From positions 1 to 9,073 of the forward strand of contig RKRZ01000011.1 of assembly GCA_007571105.1 (NCBI GenBank): 9,073 nt of DNA, written 5' to 3'. Under the pieces are notes generated by a model. It did not search any database. It saw nothing but the letters and a program-made list of their open reading frames with translations, and was not told the origin of the DNA. The DNA is from Gammaproteobacteria bacterium (GTDB lineage: Bacteria > Pseudomonadota > Gammaproteobacteria > Poriferisulfidales > Poriferisulfidaceae). The translations under genes were made by a program, and so were the position numbers. Shown here piece after piece: positions 1-5,604 of the stretch (position 1 is the stretch's first letter; each line of letters starts with the position of its first letter).

Positions 1-153
1 ATGCGGCATTTCGAGTCGCATCCCAAGGATCGGCATTCCCGGCATGGCCTGATGAAAATGGTTCATGCGCGCCGTGGCTTGCTGCAACACCTGCGCAAGC
101 GAGATCAGGGTCGTTACACGACGCTGATTGAGTCTCTAGGGTTGCGGCGCTGA
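1..153 (+). CDS. rpsO: 30S ribosomal protein S15, C-terminal part (gene enters from the left edge)
   Basis: Frame 1 is open from the first base and ends at TGA 151-153, giving 50 residues that match the C-terminal half of ribosomal protein S15. Visible hallmarks are the basic HSRHGL stretch followed by a Met-rich helix, then LLQHLRKRD, RYTTLIE and the terminal SLGLRR, which closely resembles the E. coli ending ERLGLRR. S15 binds 16S rRNA early in assembly of the 30S platform. The ATG at position 1 is an internal methionine, not the start, because roughly the first 40 residues of the family are missing upstream of the window. The gene lies directly before pnp on the same strand, the usual rpsO-pnp pairing in proteobacteria. 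Confidence 0.95.
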   Translation: MRHFESHPKDRHSRHGLMKMVHARRGLLQHLRKRDQGRYTTLIESLGLRR

Positions 154-167
154 CACTTCTTCGCTCT

Positions 168-204
168 TGTTGGCGTATTCATTCAACTTTGCGGCATGCC
201 AATG
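168..204 (+). promoter_or_regulatory. Possible hairpin in the rpsO-pnp intergenic leader
   Basis: In the 82-base gap between rpsO and pnp, TTGGCGT (170-176) can pair with ATGCCAA (196-202), seven pairs including one G-U. Two further G-U pairs are possible outward, and the loop is about 19 nt. In E. coli, the pnp leader forms a hairpin cut by RNase III that mediates autoregulation by PNPase. This hairpin sits in the equivalent place, but the match in function is inferred. No U-run follows it, so it does not look like an intrinsic terminator. The pairing is modest and could be chance. Confidence 0.3.
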
Positions 205-235
205 GCCTGTCTTCCCCCACTCTATTTAAAACATT

Positions 236-2335
236 ATGGAACCAATAACTCAGACTTTTCAGTACGGCGACCACGAAGTCACCCTTGAAACGGGCGAAAT
301 CGCCCGCCAAGCCTCTGGCGCGGTGCTGGTGCGCATGGCCGAGACCGTAGTCCTGGTCACCGCAGTCGGCAGCAAAAAAGCCGATCAGGTCCGTGACTTC
401 TTCCCGCTCACGGTCAATTATCAGGAAAAGACTTATGCCGCCGGACGAATTCCCGGCGGTTTTTTTAAGCGCGAGGGAAGACCGAGCGAAAAAGAAATTC
501 TGACGTCGCGTCTGATCGATCGACCGATTCGCCCGCTATTCCCGAAAGATTTCCGCCAGGACGTTCAAATCATCGCCAATGTGTTGTGCCTGAACAAGGA
601 GCTGGATCCGGACATCCCGGCGATGCTCGGCGCTTCCGCTGCCCTGGCGGTTTCAGGTCTGCCATTCCAGGGTCCGATTGCCGGGGCCCGCGTGGGTTAT
701 TGCGAAGGACAGTATATGCTCAACCCGACCGCTGCTCAGATGGAGCAAAGCCAGTTGGACCTGGTGGTGGCAGGGACGCGCGGCGCGGTGCTGATGGTGG
801 AATCGGAAGCCAAATTGCTGTCGGAAGAAATCATGCTGGGCGCGGTCATGTTCGGCCACGAGGGGATGCAGGTGGCCATTGATGCCATCGAAGCCTTGCG
901 CAAGGCAGTGGCGCCGGAGGATTGGGAGTGGCAGGCGCCGGAGACGGATGAGGACTTGAACTCGCAAGTCGCAGGTCTGTGTCGGGATGATCTGGCCGCG
1001 GCTTATCAGATTGCTGAGAAAATCGAACGTTTGGACCGGGTGGCGGAAATCAAGGCGCGTGCGGTGGAAGAACTGTCAGGCGATGAAGAGGGTGCGGCGG
1101 ATGCCGATGCGGTGTCCACAGCCTTCAAGGATCTGGAGAAGAATCTGGTGCGCCAGCGGGTGTTGGACGGCGAGCCGCGCATTGACGGACGCTCGAAGTC
1201 CGATGTGCGGCCGATCTTCATTCGCACCGGACTGTTTCCGCGCACGCACGGCAGTGCGCTGTTTACGCGCGGGGAGACGCAGGCTCTGGTGATGTCCACG
1301 CTCGGCACCACGCGCGATGCGCAGATCATTGATGCGCTGGAAGGCGAATACCGCGACCCCTTCCTGCTGCATTACAACTTCCCGCCTTTCTCGGTGGGCG
1401 AGATCAGCATGATGCTGGCGCCGAAGCGGCGCGAGATCGGACACGGCAAACTGGCCAAGCGCGCCATGATGGCGGTCATGCCGGATCCGGAAGTGTTCCC
1501 GTATGTGCTGCGGGTGGTTTCCGAAATCACCGAATCGAATGGCTCAAGTTCCATGGCAACGGTGTGCGGCAGCAGCCTGTCGCTGATGGACGCCGGTGTG
1601 CCGATTACGGCGCCAGTGGCCGGCATCGCCATGGGATTGATCAAGGAAGGCGAAGCGTTTGCCGTGTTGAGCGACATTCTGGGCGACGAGGATCATCTGG
1701 GCGATATGGACTTCAAGGTGGCCGGCACCCGCGAGGGCATTACGGCCTTGCAGATGGACATCAAGATCGACGGCATTACCCGCGAGATCATGGAGCAGGC
1801 GCTGTCGCAGGCGCGCGAGGGACGGCTGCATATTCTGGGAGAAATGGACAAGGTGCTGGCGGAGCCGCGAGAGAACATGTCGGATTATGCGCCCCGCTTT
1901 TTGACCATTCGCATCAACCCGGACAAGATTCGCGATGTGATCGGCAAGGGCGGTGCCACCATTCGCGCGCTGACCGAGGAGACCGGCACCACCATCGACA
2001 TTGACGACGATGGCTTGGTTCGCATTGCCTCAACCGAGAGCGCGGCCGCCGAGAAGGCGAAGGAGCACATCGAGTTGCTGACCAGCGAAGTTGAGATCGG
2101 CAAGATTTACACCGGCAAGGTGGTCCGGATCATGGATTTCGGCGCTTTCGTCAGCCTGCTGCCGGGCAAGGACGGCCTGGTGCACATCTCGCAGATTTCC
2201 GAACACCGGGTCAAAAGTGTGGATTCGGAATTGTCCGAGGGTCAGGTGGTTTGCGTCAAGGTGCTGGACGTGGACAAACTCGGGCGCGTCAAGCTGACCA
2301 TGAAAGGGGTGACGCAGCCGCCGGATGAACTATGA
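236..2335 (+). CDS. pnp: Polyribonucleotide nucleotidyltransferase (PNPase)
   Basis: A 699-residue exoribonuclease that phosphorolytically degrades RNA 3' to 5' as a trimer, and is a partner of RNase E in many proteobacteria. Domains in order: first RNase PH domain (about 10-140, with FFPLTVNYQEKTYAAGRIPGG), all-helical linker (about 240-305), second RNase PH domain (about 310-545), KH domain (GKGG loop at 570-573) and S1 domain (about 622-691, DFGAFV and DGLVHISQI). Residues I associate with catalysis and phosphate binding in E. coli PNPase are present at the same numbers: R398, R399, H403, S437-S439, D486, D492 and K494, so the enzyme should be active. The protein stops soon after S1, about a dozen residues shorter than the E. 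coli protein, which has a low-complexity Ala/Pro-rich tail. The start at 236 gives an N-terminus (TFQYGDHEVTLETG) aligned with the family. No Shine-Dalgarno sequence is visible before it (216-235 is pyrimidine/A-rich). Confidence 0.97.
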   Translation: MEPITQTFQYGDHEVTLETGEIARQASGAVLVRMAETVVLVTAVGSKKADQVRDFFPLTVNYQEKTYAAGRIPGGFFKREGRPSEKEILTSRLIDRPIRPLFPKDFRQDVQIIANVLCLNKELDPDIPAMLGASAALAVSGLPFQGPIAGARVGYCEGQYMLNPTAAQMEQSQLDLVVAGTRGAVLMVESEAKLLSEEIMLGAVMFGHEGMQVAIDAIEALRKAVAPEDWEWQAPETDEDLNSQVAGLCRDDLAAAYQIAEKIERLDRVAEIKARAVEELSGDEEGAADADAVSTAFKDLEKNLVRQRVLDGEPRIDGRSKSDVRPIFIRTGLFPRTHGSALFTRGETQALVMSTLGTTRDAQIIDALEGEYRDPFLLHYNFPPFSVGEISMMLAPKRREIGHGKLAKRAMMAVMPDPEVFPYVLRVVSEITESNGSSSMATVCGSSLSLMDAGVPITAPVAGIAMGLIKEGEAFAVLSDILGDEDHLGDMDFKVAGTREGITALQMDIKIDGITREIMEQALSQAREGRLHILGEMDKVLAEPRENMSDYAPRFLTIRINPDKIRDVIGKGGATIRALTEETGTTIDIDDDGLVRIASTESAAAEKAKEHIELLTSEVEIGKIYTGKVVRIMDFGAFVSLLPGKDGLVHISQISEHRVKSVDSELSEGQVVCVKVLDVDKLGRVKLTMKGVTQPPDEL

Positions 2336-2340
2336 CGTCC

Positions 2341-2349
2341 TGTGATAAT
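2341..2349 (+). promoter_or_regulatory. Candidate extended -10 promoter upstream of the ferredoxin gene
   Basis: TGTGATAAT fits an extended -10 element (TG, one base, then GATAAT at 2344-2349, five of six matches to TATAAT). It begins six bases after the pnp stop codon. I find no convincing -35 hexamer at 16-18 bp, which an extended -10 can tolerate. A start near 2356 would give a leader of about 70 nt before the ferredoxin ATG. This would separate the redox genes from rpsO-pnp transcription. No intrinsic terminator is visible after pnp, so read-through from pnp is also possible. Confidence 0.4.
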
Positions 2350-2360
2350 ATACGGGACAA

Positions 2361-2399
2361 GTGCGGCATCGGGTCGGCAGAGGTCGGCGGGGTGCGGCA
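2361..2399 (+). repeat. Four short direct repeats in helical phase in the ferredoxin leader
   Basis: The heptamers GTGCGGC (2361), GGTCGGC (2372), GGTCGGC (2382) and GTGCGGC (2392) share the pattern G[TG][TG]CGGC and recur at 11, 10 and 10 bp. The two outer copies extend to an identical GTGCGGCA. They lie just downstream of the candidate -10 element and before the ferredoxin ribosome binding site. Repeats on one face of the helix are typical of operators bound by cooperating regulator molecules, but no regulator is identified. A simple G-rich tandem drift is an alternative. Confidence 0.45.
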
Positions 2400-2428
2400 A
2401 ACACCAATAACTTGGCGGGAGAAAGATT

Positions 2429-2608
2429 ATGCAAGTAACTTGGGATGAAAGCATCTGCATTCATGCTGGCAAGTGTGTTGCGGGTGCGCCAGAAGTCTTC
2501 AAAGTGGAAGATGGGCAATTCAAAATTGATGTGACGGCGGCACCGGAAGACAGGGTCCGCGATGTGGTCGCTCAGTGTCCGTCGGGCGCATTGAAGATTC
2601 AAGACTAA
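2429..2608 (+). CDS. Small divergent ferredoxin-like Fe-S protein (YjdI / Fer4_19 type)
   Basis: A 59-residue protein that resembles the divergent mono-cluster ferredoxin family represented by E. coli YjdI. It has CIHAGKC at residues 10-16, APEVFKVEDG in the middle and CPSGALKI near the C-terminus. In a normal ferredoxin the first motif is CxxCxxC. Here the middle position is Ala13, leaving C10, C16 and C50 plus His12. The C-x-H-x-x-x-C spacing matches YjdI as I recall it, so it is probably a family trait rather than decay. It would be a soluble cytoplasmic electron carrier or cluster-binding protein; its partners are unknown. The start is supported by GGGAGA at 2417-2422, six bases before ATG. 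The GST-like gene follows after 39 bases on the same strand, so co-transcription is likely. The family assignment is fairly sure; the function is not. Confidence 0.85.
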   Translation: MQVTWDESICIHAGKCVAGAPEVFKVEDGQFKIDVTAAPEDRVRDVVAQCPSGALKIQD

Positions 2609-2647
2609 CCGAAAGGATTTATCCAAAGCCTGATTGGGAGGGTAATT

Positions 2648-3310
2648 ATGATTGGCGACAAGCTCGCAAACGCCATGAGCCTTTATGGCCATCCGACCTG
2701 CATCAACACGGGCAAGTGTTTGCAGACTGCGGGGGAAAAGGGAGTTGACGTGGAAACCAATGTCATCCAAAGTGGGGATGAAGTCACTTCCATGTCCCCA
2801 TTAGGGAGTGCGCCGGTGCTCAAGGACCTGGACAACGTTGTCTATGGCACCGGGGCAATCATGTCTTATCTGGACGACAAGGGCTTTGGCCCCTCGTTGG
2901 TTCCACGTAATGGTGTGTTGCGCGCAAAAATGTATCAATGGGCGCATCTGGCATCCAACTATGCCCAGGCTGAGGCCGCGGCCGCCCGCAGTGGCGGAGG
3001 CAATCGGGATTTGCTGACCCAATTGTTTGACATGATGGATCAGCAACTTCAGGATCCGCGCAAGCGGGGCGATTTTCTGGTCGGGGAGTTTTCTCTGGCG
3101 GATATCCACTGGAGCGCCTGTGTCAATGTTCTGGTGTGCGCCGGGGCGTCGGACCTGGTGGATTCTCGCGCCAAGGTCAAGAGTTGGTGGGAAGCGGTGA
3201 AGGAGCATCCCAGCACCAGCAAGGAACGACTGACCCCGTTTTCGAACTTGCCGACGAAAGAAGATATGGACTCGGGGACATTGCGGAACGTCGCCATTAA
3301 CGTCCTATAA
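2648..3310 (+). CDS. Glutathione S-transferase family protein with cysteine at the catalytic position
   Basis: A 220-residue protein with the two-domain GST architecture. The thioredoxin-like N-domain (about 10-76) begins LYGHPTCINTGKCL, which aligns with the phi/theta pattern YGHPxSxNTRRVL. The usual serine is therefore Cys18, with a second Cys24. The cis-proline motif GSAPVL is present (Pro56). Where most GSTs have an Glu-Ser pair that holds the gamma-glutamyl group of glutathione (ESxAIxxYL), this protein has Gly67-Thr68 (YGTGAIMSYL). The helical C-domain carries the N-capping box in GDFLVGEFSLADI (S149, D152). A cysteine-type active site favours thiol transfer, dehydroascorbate-type reduction or disulfide chemistry over conjugation; the substrate is unknown. 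The start is well supported by GGGAGGG at 2636-2642, five bases before ATG. It sits between a ferredoxin and a flavin reductase, suggesting a redox role (inferred). Confidence 0.88.
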   Translation: MIGDKLANAMSLYGHPTCINTGKCLQTAGEKGVDVETNVIQSGDEVTSMSPLGSAPVLKDLDNVVYGTGAIMSYLDDKGFGPSLVPRNGVLRAKMYQWAHLASNYAQAEAAAARSGGGNRDLLTQLFDMMDQQLQDPRKRGDFLVGEFSLADIHWSACVNVLVCAGASDLVDSRAKVKSWWEAVKEHPSTSKERLTPFSNLPTKEDMDSGTLRNVAINVL

Positions 3311-3313
3311 AAA

Positions 3314-3377
3314 GGGAACGGCACGCTCGCGCACTGGGATGTCCTGAAGTCGGTTAGGACAGGCGTGAGCGTTTCCC
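3314..3377 (+). promoter_or_regulatory. Long bulged hairpin abutting the reductase start codon
   Basis: The gap between the GST-like gene and the reductase can fold almost completely. GGGAA (3314-3318) pairs with TTCCC (3373-3377). ACGCTCGCGC (3323-3332) pairs with GCGTGAGCGT (3363-3372), ten pairs with one G-U. TGTCCT (3340-3345) pairs with AGGACA (3356-3361), around a 10-nt loop. That is 21 pairs with bulges on the left arm only, and the last paired base is immediately before ATG 3378. The only purine-rich stretch that could serve as a ribosome binding site (AGGACAGG, 3356-3363) lies in the right arm. It could restrain reductase translation, act as an RNase processing site or weakly terminate transcription. 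There is no proper U-run, so a strong terminator is unlikely. Confidence 0.6.
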
Positions 3378-4466
3378 ATGCTCTGGGGTTTGTTTGGCGG
3401 TAAGCGGGAGCGGCAGGCTCACATCAACAGTGAGCACGTGCTGACCGTTGCACCCGGGCAAGACTTACTCTCTGCAGGACTCGAGGCCGGGCTTCCCTGG
3501 CCGCACGATTGCCGCCAAGGCAATTGCAGCACGTGTCAGTGTCGTTTGATTTCCGGCAAGATTCGCGCCCGCACGGATTTCGAAACGGTTCTTGCGCCGG
3601 ATCAATTGAGTGAAGGAATCATTCTGGCGTGCCAGAGCGAATTGCGCAGTGATGTTGAAATCGAGGTTGCACTTGAGGCAGACCGTCCGGCGGTCCCAGT
3701 GGTGCATTGCACCGGCACTATCAGGGCTGCCAATGCCCTGACGCATGACATTGTGGAACTGGTGGTGACCGTTCCCGGGCTTGAGCACAAAGGTCTGGCC
3801 GGACAATACGCAGAATTGAGTTACGAGGGCTTGGCGGTGCCGCGTTCTTATTCGTTTGCCAAAGCTCCGTCCAATGAAGATCCCGACGAATTGAGTTTCT
3901 ATATTCGCAAAGTACCGAATGGCGAGTTCACCGAATGGCTGTTCGCCGAAGATCGTGTCGACACAAGCCTGAAGGTATCGCTGCCGTATGGGGGATTTCG
4001 GTACCACCAGGGCGAGTCCACCATGATCTGCATCGCGGGCGGTTCGGGCATGAGCGCCATCAAGGCGGTCCTGGAGCAGGCGGCGCTTGACCAGGTAGAG
4101 CGCAATGCGCTGTTTTTGTTCGGTGCGCGCACCCAGCAGGACTTATACGGGCAGGAAGCGATGGAGGCGGTCCGAATGGCCTGGCATCCGGAGTACTCGT
4201 TTGAATATGTCGAGGTGCTCAATATGGAGCCGGAAGACAGCGATTGGAGTGGCCCGAGGGGCTTGGTGACGGATCATTTGAAGGCCGCCTATGTGGAAAC
4301 TCATGCGTTGGATATTGGAAGCGCGCAAGGTTATTTGTGCGGGCCTCCGCCGATGATTGATGCCGCCATCGTGGTGCTGGAGGCGGAAGGCATGAGTACC
4401 GAGCAGATCTTCTTCGACAAGTTTCTGGACGCAAGCAGCATCCCTGGGGGACGCGCGGGCGGCTAA
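3378..4466 (+). CDS. 2Fe-2S/FAD/NAD(P)H oxidoreductase (oxygenase reductase-component type)
   Basis: A 362-residue three-domain electron-transfer flavoprotein resembling the reductase components of phenol/toluene/methane monooxygenases. It should take electrons from NAD(P)H through FAD to a plant-type 2Fe-2S centre and then to a protein acceptor. The N-terminal domain (about 14-100) has all four ligands, C45, C50, C53 and C85 (CRQGNCSTC). The FAD domain has RSYS at 156-159. The nucleotide domain has GGSGMSAIKA (221-230), GARTQQDLY and CGPPPM (321-326), and the C-terminus ends with a family-like FFDKFLD. No oxygenase alpha/beta subunit lies nearby, so the acceptor is unknown; the adjacent small ferredoxin or GST-like protein are candidates by position only. 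ATG 3378 is used because it yields a normal short N-terminus. It has no good Shine-Dalgarno sequence and is preceded directly by a strong hairpin. The gene is intact and of usual length for the family. Confidence 0.92.
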   Translation: MLWGLFGGKRERQAHINSEHVLTVAPGQDLLSAGLEAGLPWPHDCRQGNCSTCQCRLISGKIRARTDFETVLAPDQLSEGIILACQSELRSDVEIEVALEADRPAVPVVHCTGTIRAANALTHDIVELVVTVPGLEHKGLAGQYAELSYEGLAVPRSYSFAKAPSNEDPDELSFYIRKVPNGEFTEWLFAEDRVDTSLKVSLPYGGFRYHQGESTMICIAGGSGMSAIKAVLEQAALDQVERNALFLFGARTQQDLYGQEAMEAVRMAWHPEYSFEYVEVLNMEPEDSDWSGPRGLVTDHLKAAYVETHALDIGSAQGYLCGPPPMIDAAIVVLEAEGMSTEQIFFDKFLDASSIPGGRAGG

Positions 4467-4509
4467 TGTAAAATGTTTTTGTTGTTCACACTGACACTAG
4501 GGAGAAAAC

Positions 4510-4737
4510 ATGCGGGTTAAAGAAGTTTTGGGCATCGCCATCATGGCGGCGTGGATCGCACTGGGTGTCTGGGCCATGAATCAGTTTGGCTTTCAGGACC
4601 ATATGCACGATTGGGTGTGGAGCATCGGGGCAGCCATTTCGCTTTTTATCATTATCGTGGTCGGCGTGGCAATCTTCTTCGCGATCGCCAAGGAAACCCC
4701 CTGGATCTGGTTCAACAAATCAGACTCGGACTCCTAA
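4510..4737 (+). CDS. Small two-helix membrane protein of unknown function
   Basis: A 75-residue protein I do not recognise. A strong ribosome binding site (AGGGAG, 4499-4504, five bases before ATG) supports it as real. Residues 5-23 (VLGIAIMAAWIALGVWAM region) and 38-60 (ISLFIIIVVGVAIFFA region) are hydrophobic enough for two membrane-spanning helices. They are joined by a short loop containing the histidines of QDHMHDW (H31, H33). Basic residues R2 and K4 before helix 1 and K61 after helix 2 suggest both ends in the cytoplasm. The C-terminal tail is aromatic then acidic (PWIWF, then SDSDS). It begins 43 bases after the reductase stop on the same strand, so it may be co-transcribed. It could anchor one of the neighbouring soluble redox proteins, but nothing in the sequence proves this. 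An overlapping open frame at 4551-4757 lacks a ribosome binding site and is ignored. Confidence 0.8.
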   Translation: MRVKEVLGIAIMAAWIALGVWAMNQFGFQDHMHDWVWSIGAAISLFIIIVVGVAIFFAIAKETPWIWFNKSDSDS

Positions 4738-4752
4738 ACCCTTCGCGTTTCT

Positions 4753-4784
4753 GGTGAGGCAGTTCGATCGCGCGCTGCCTCATC
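4753..4784 (+). promoter_or_regulatory. Perfect 8-bp inverted repeat in the gloB leader
   Basis: TGAGGCAG (4755-4762) pairs with CTGCCTCA (4775-4782). One wobble and one G-C pair extend the stem outward to 4753/4784, and a wobble is possible inside. The loop of about 12 nt itself contains the palindrome CGATCG. No T-run follows, so as an intrinsic terminator for the upstream genes it would be weak on its own. Alternatives are a DNA-binding site or the first element of a structured leader for gloB, since two smaller hairpins follow. Confidence 0.5.
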
Positions 4785-4789
4785 AACTG

Positions 4790-4826
4790 CGGCATTCCGT
4801 TGCCGTGAATTCTGACCCCAACGGGG
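4790..4826 (+). promoter_or_regulatory. Two small hairpins before gloB, the second covering its ribosome binding site
   Basis: CGGCA (4790-4794) pairs with TGCCG (4801-4805) across a 6-nt loop. CCCC (4816-4819) pairs with GGGG (4823-4826) across AAC. The GGGGA at 4823-4827 is the only Shine-Dalgarno candidate for gloB (five bases before ATG 4833), so the second hairpin would block it when formed. With four G-C pairs and a very tight loop, its stability in vivo is uncertain. Confidence 0.35.
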
Positions 4827-4832
4827 ACGCAC

Positions 4833-5603
4833 ATGCCGGCTGAAGCGATTCCGGCCTTTCAAGACAATTATCTGTGGCTCATGTCCGCCGGTTCTTCTGC
4901 TGTGGTGGTGGATCCGGGCGATGCGCATGTCATCGAGGATGCCCTGCAGGCGCGTCAATTGGAATTGGCCGCCATCCTGATTACACATCACCATGCCGAC
5001 CATATCGGCGGTGTGGAACAGTTGCGTCGACAGTGGCCGAAGGCGCGTGTCTTTGGACCGGAGGATTCTCGAATCCCGGCCGACATTCGGGTTGCGGAAG
5101 GGGCGTGTGTGGACACGGGCGTAGAAGGCTTGCCGCAGTTTGAGGTTCTCGAGGTGCCGGGGCATACGCGAAGCCATATTGCTTATTGGGGTGCGGACGA
5201 GCTGTATTGCGGCGATACCCTGTTTATTGGTGGCTGCGGGTGCCTGTTTGAAGGGACGCCGCAGCAGATGCATGCGTCACTGTCGAAAATTCGCGCGCTT
5301 CCGGACCACACTGAAATCTATTGCGCTCACGAGTACACCCTGGACAACCTGGAGTTTGCGCTGTGGGTTGAGCCTGACAATGCCGACCTGTGCGCTTTTC
5401 GCGAGGCAGCGCAGCAGAAACGTGCCCGGGGAGAGCCGACGGTGTCGTCGCTGTTAGGAATTGAGAAGCAGTGCAACCCGTTCTTGCGCTTTGATGCCCC
5501 GGCAGTTGTGGCGGCAGCCGAGCGTCGGCTGAAGCGCGAAGGGCTTGCCGAATACGAAGTGTTTGGTGAAATCCGACGCTGGAAGGATACGGAATTCGAT
5601 TGA
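4833..5603 (+). CDS. gloB: Hydroxyacylglutathione hydrolase (glyoxalase II)
   Basis: A 256-residue metallo-beta-lactamase-fold enzyme that hydrolyses S-D-lactoylglutathione to D-lactate and glutathione, the second step of methylglyoxal detoxification in the cytoplasm. The dinuclear metal site is complete: THHHADH at residues 51-57 (H52, H54, D56, H57), H111 in GHTRSH, the bridging D128 in CGDTLF and H166 in CAHEYT. The signatures IGGCGCLFEG (132-141) and the C-terminal HAGH domain with NPFLR (215-219) and an EVFGEIRRWKD ending separate it from other members of the fold. The length is typical. ATG 4833 is preceded by GGGGA and gives the expected N-terminus (IPAFQDNYLWL). It is the last gene of the + strand block, 95 bases after the membrane protein, with a hairpin-rich gap that may mean its own regulation. 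Its stop is one base from the glnS stop. Confidence 0.96.
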   Translation: MPAEAIPAFQDNYLWLMSAGSSAVVVDPGDAHVIEDALQARQLELAAILITHHHADHIGGVEQLRRQWPKARVFGPEDSRIPADIRVAEGACVDTGVEGLPQFEVLEVPGHTRSHIAYWGADELYCGDTLFIGGCGCLFEGTPQQMHASLSKIRALPDHTEIYCAHEYTLDNLEFALWVEPDNADLCAFREAAQQKRARGEPTVSSLLGIEKQCNPFLRFDAPAVVAAAERRLKREGLAEYEVFGEIRRWKDTEFD

Positions 5604-5604
5604 T

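Noticed and set aside
1..3. ATG at the first base as the start of a 50-residue gene
   Set aside because: The product is the C-terminal half of S15, and the methionine is internal; the gene simply enters from the left.
1564..2004. 146-codon open frame inside pnp, plus similar overlapping frames at 586-882 and 987-1292
   Set aside because: They lie wholly within conserved pnp coding sequence in another frame. Their products are Arg/Gly/His-rich, as expected of shadow frames in GC-rich DNA.
2336..2428. Intrinsic terminator after pnp
   Set aside because: The GC-rich stretch is made of direct, not inverted, repeats and there is no T-run.
2330..2770. 146-codon minus-strand open frame covering the ferredoxin gene
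   Set aside because: The opposite strand encodes a recognisable CIHAGKC...CPSGAL protein with a good ribosome binding site; this frame has neither.
3281..3311. TTGCGG and TATAAA as a promoter for the reductase
   Set aside because: The -35 matches only three of six bases and the spacing is 19 bp; too weak to call, although a start there would make the hairpin a true 5' leader.
3465..4007. 180-codon minus-strand open frame opposite the reductase
   Set aside because: It is antisense to conserved 2Fe-2S and FAD domains and resembles no family.
4464..4509. TAAAAT at 4469-4474 as a promoter for the small membrane protein
   Set aside because: No -35-like hexamer lies 15-19 bp upstream; the 43-base gap is short enough for co-transcription with the reductase.
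4734..5273. 179-codon minus-strand open frame opposite the membrane protein/gloB gap and gloB
   Set aside because: It runs antisense to the metal-binding motifs of gloB, has no ribosome binding site and resembles no family. The gap is better explained by hairpins.
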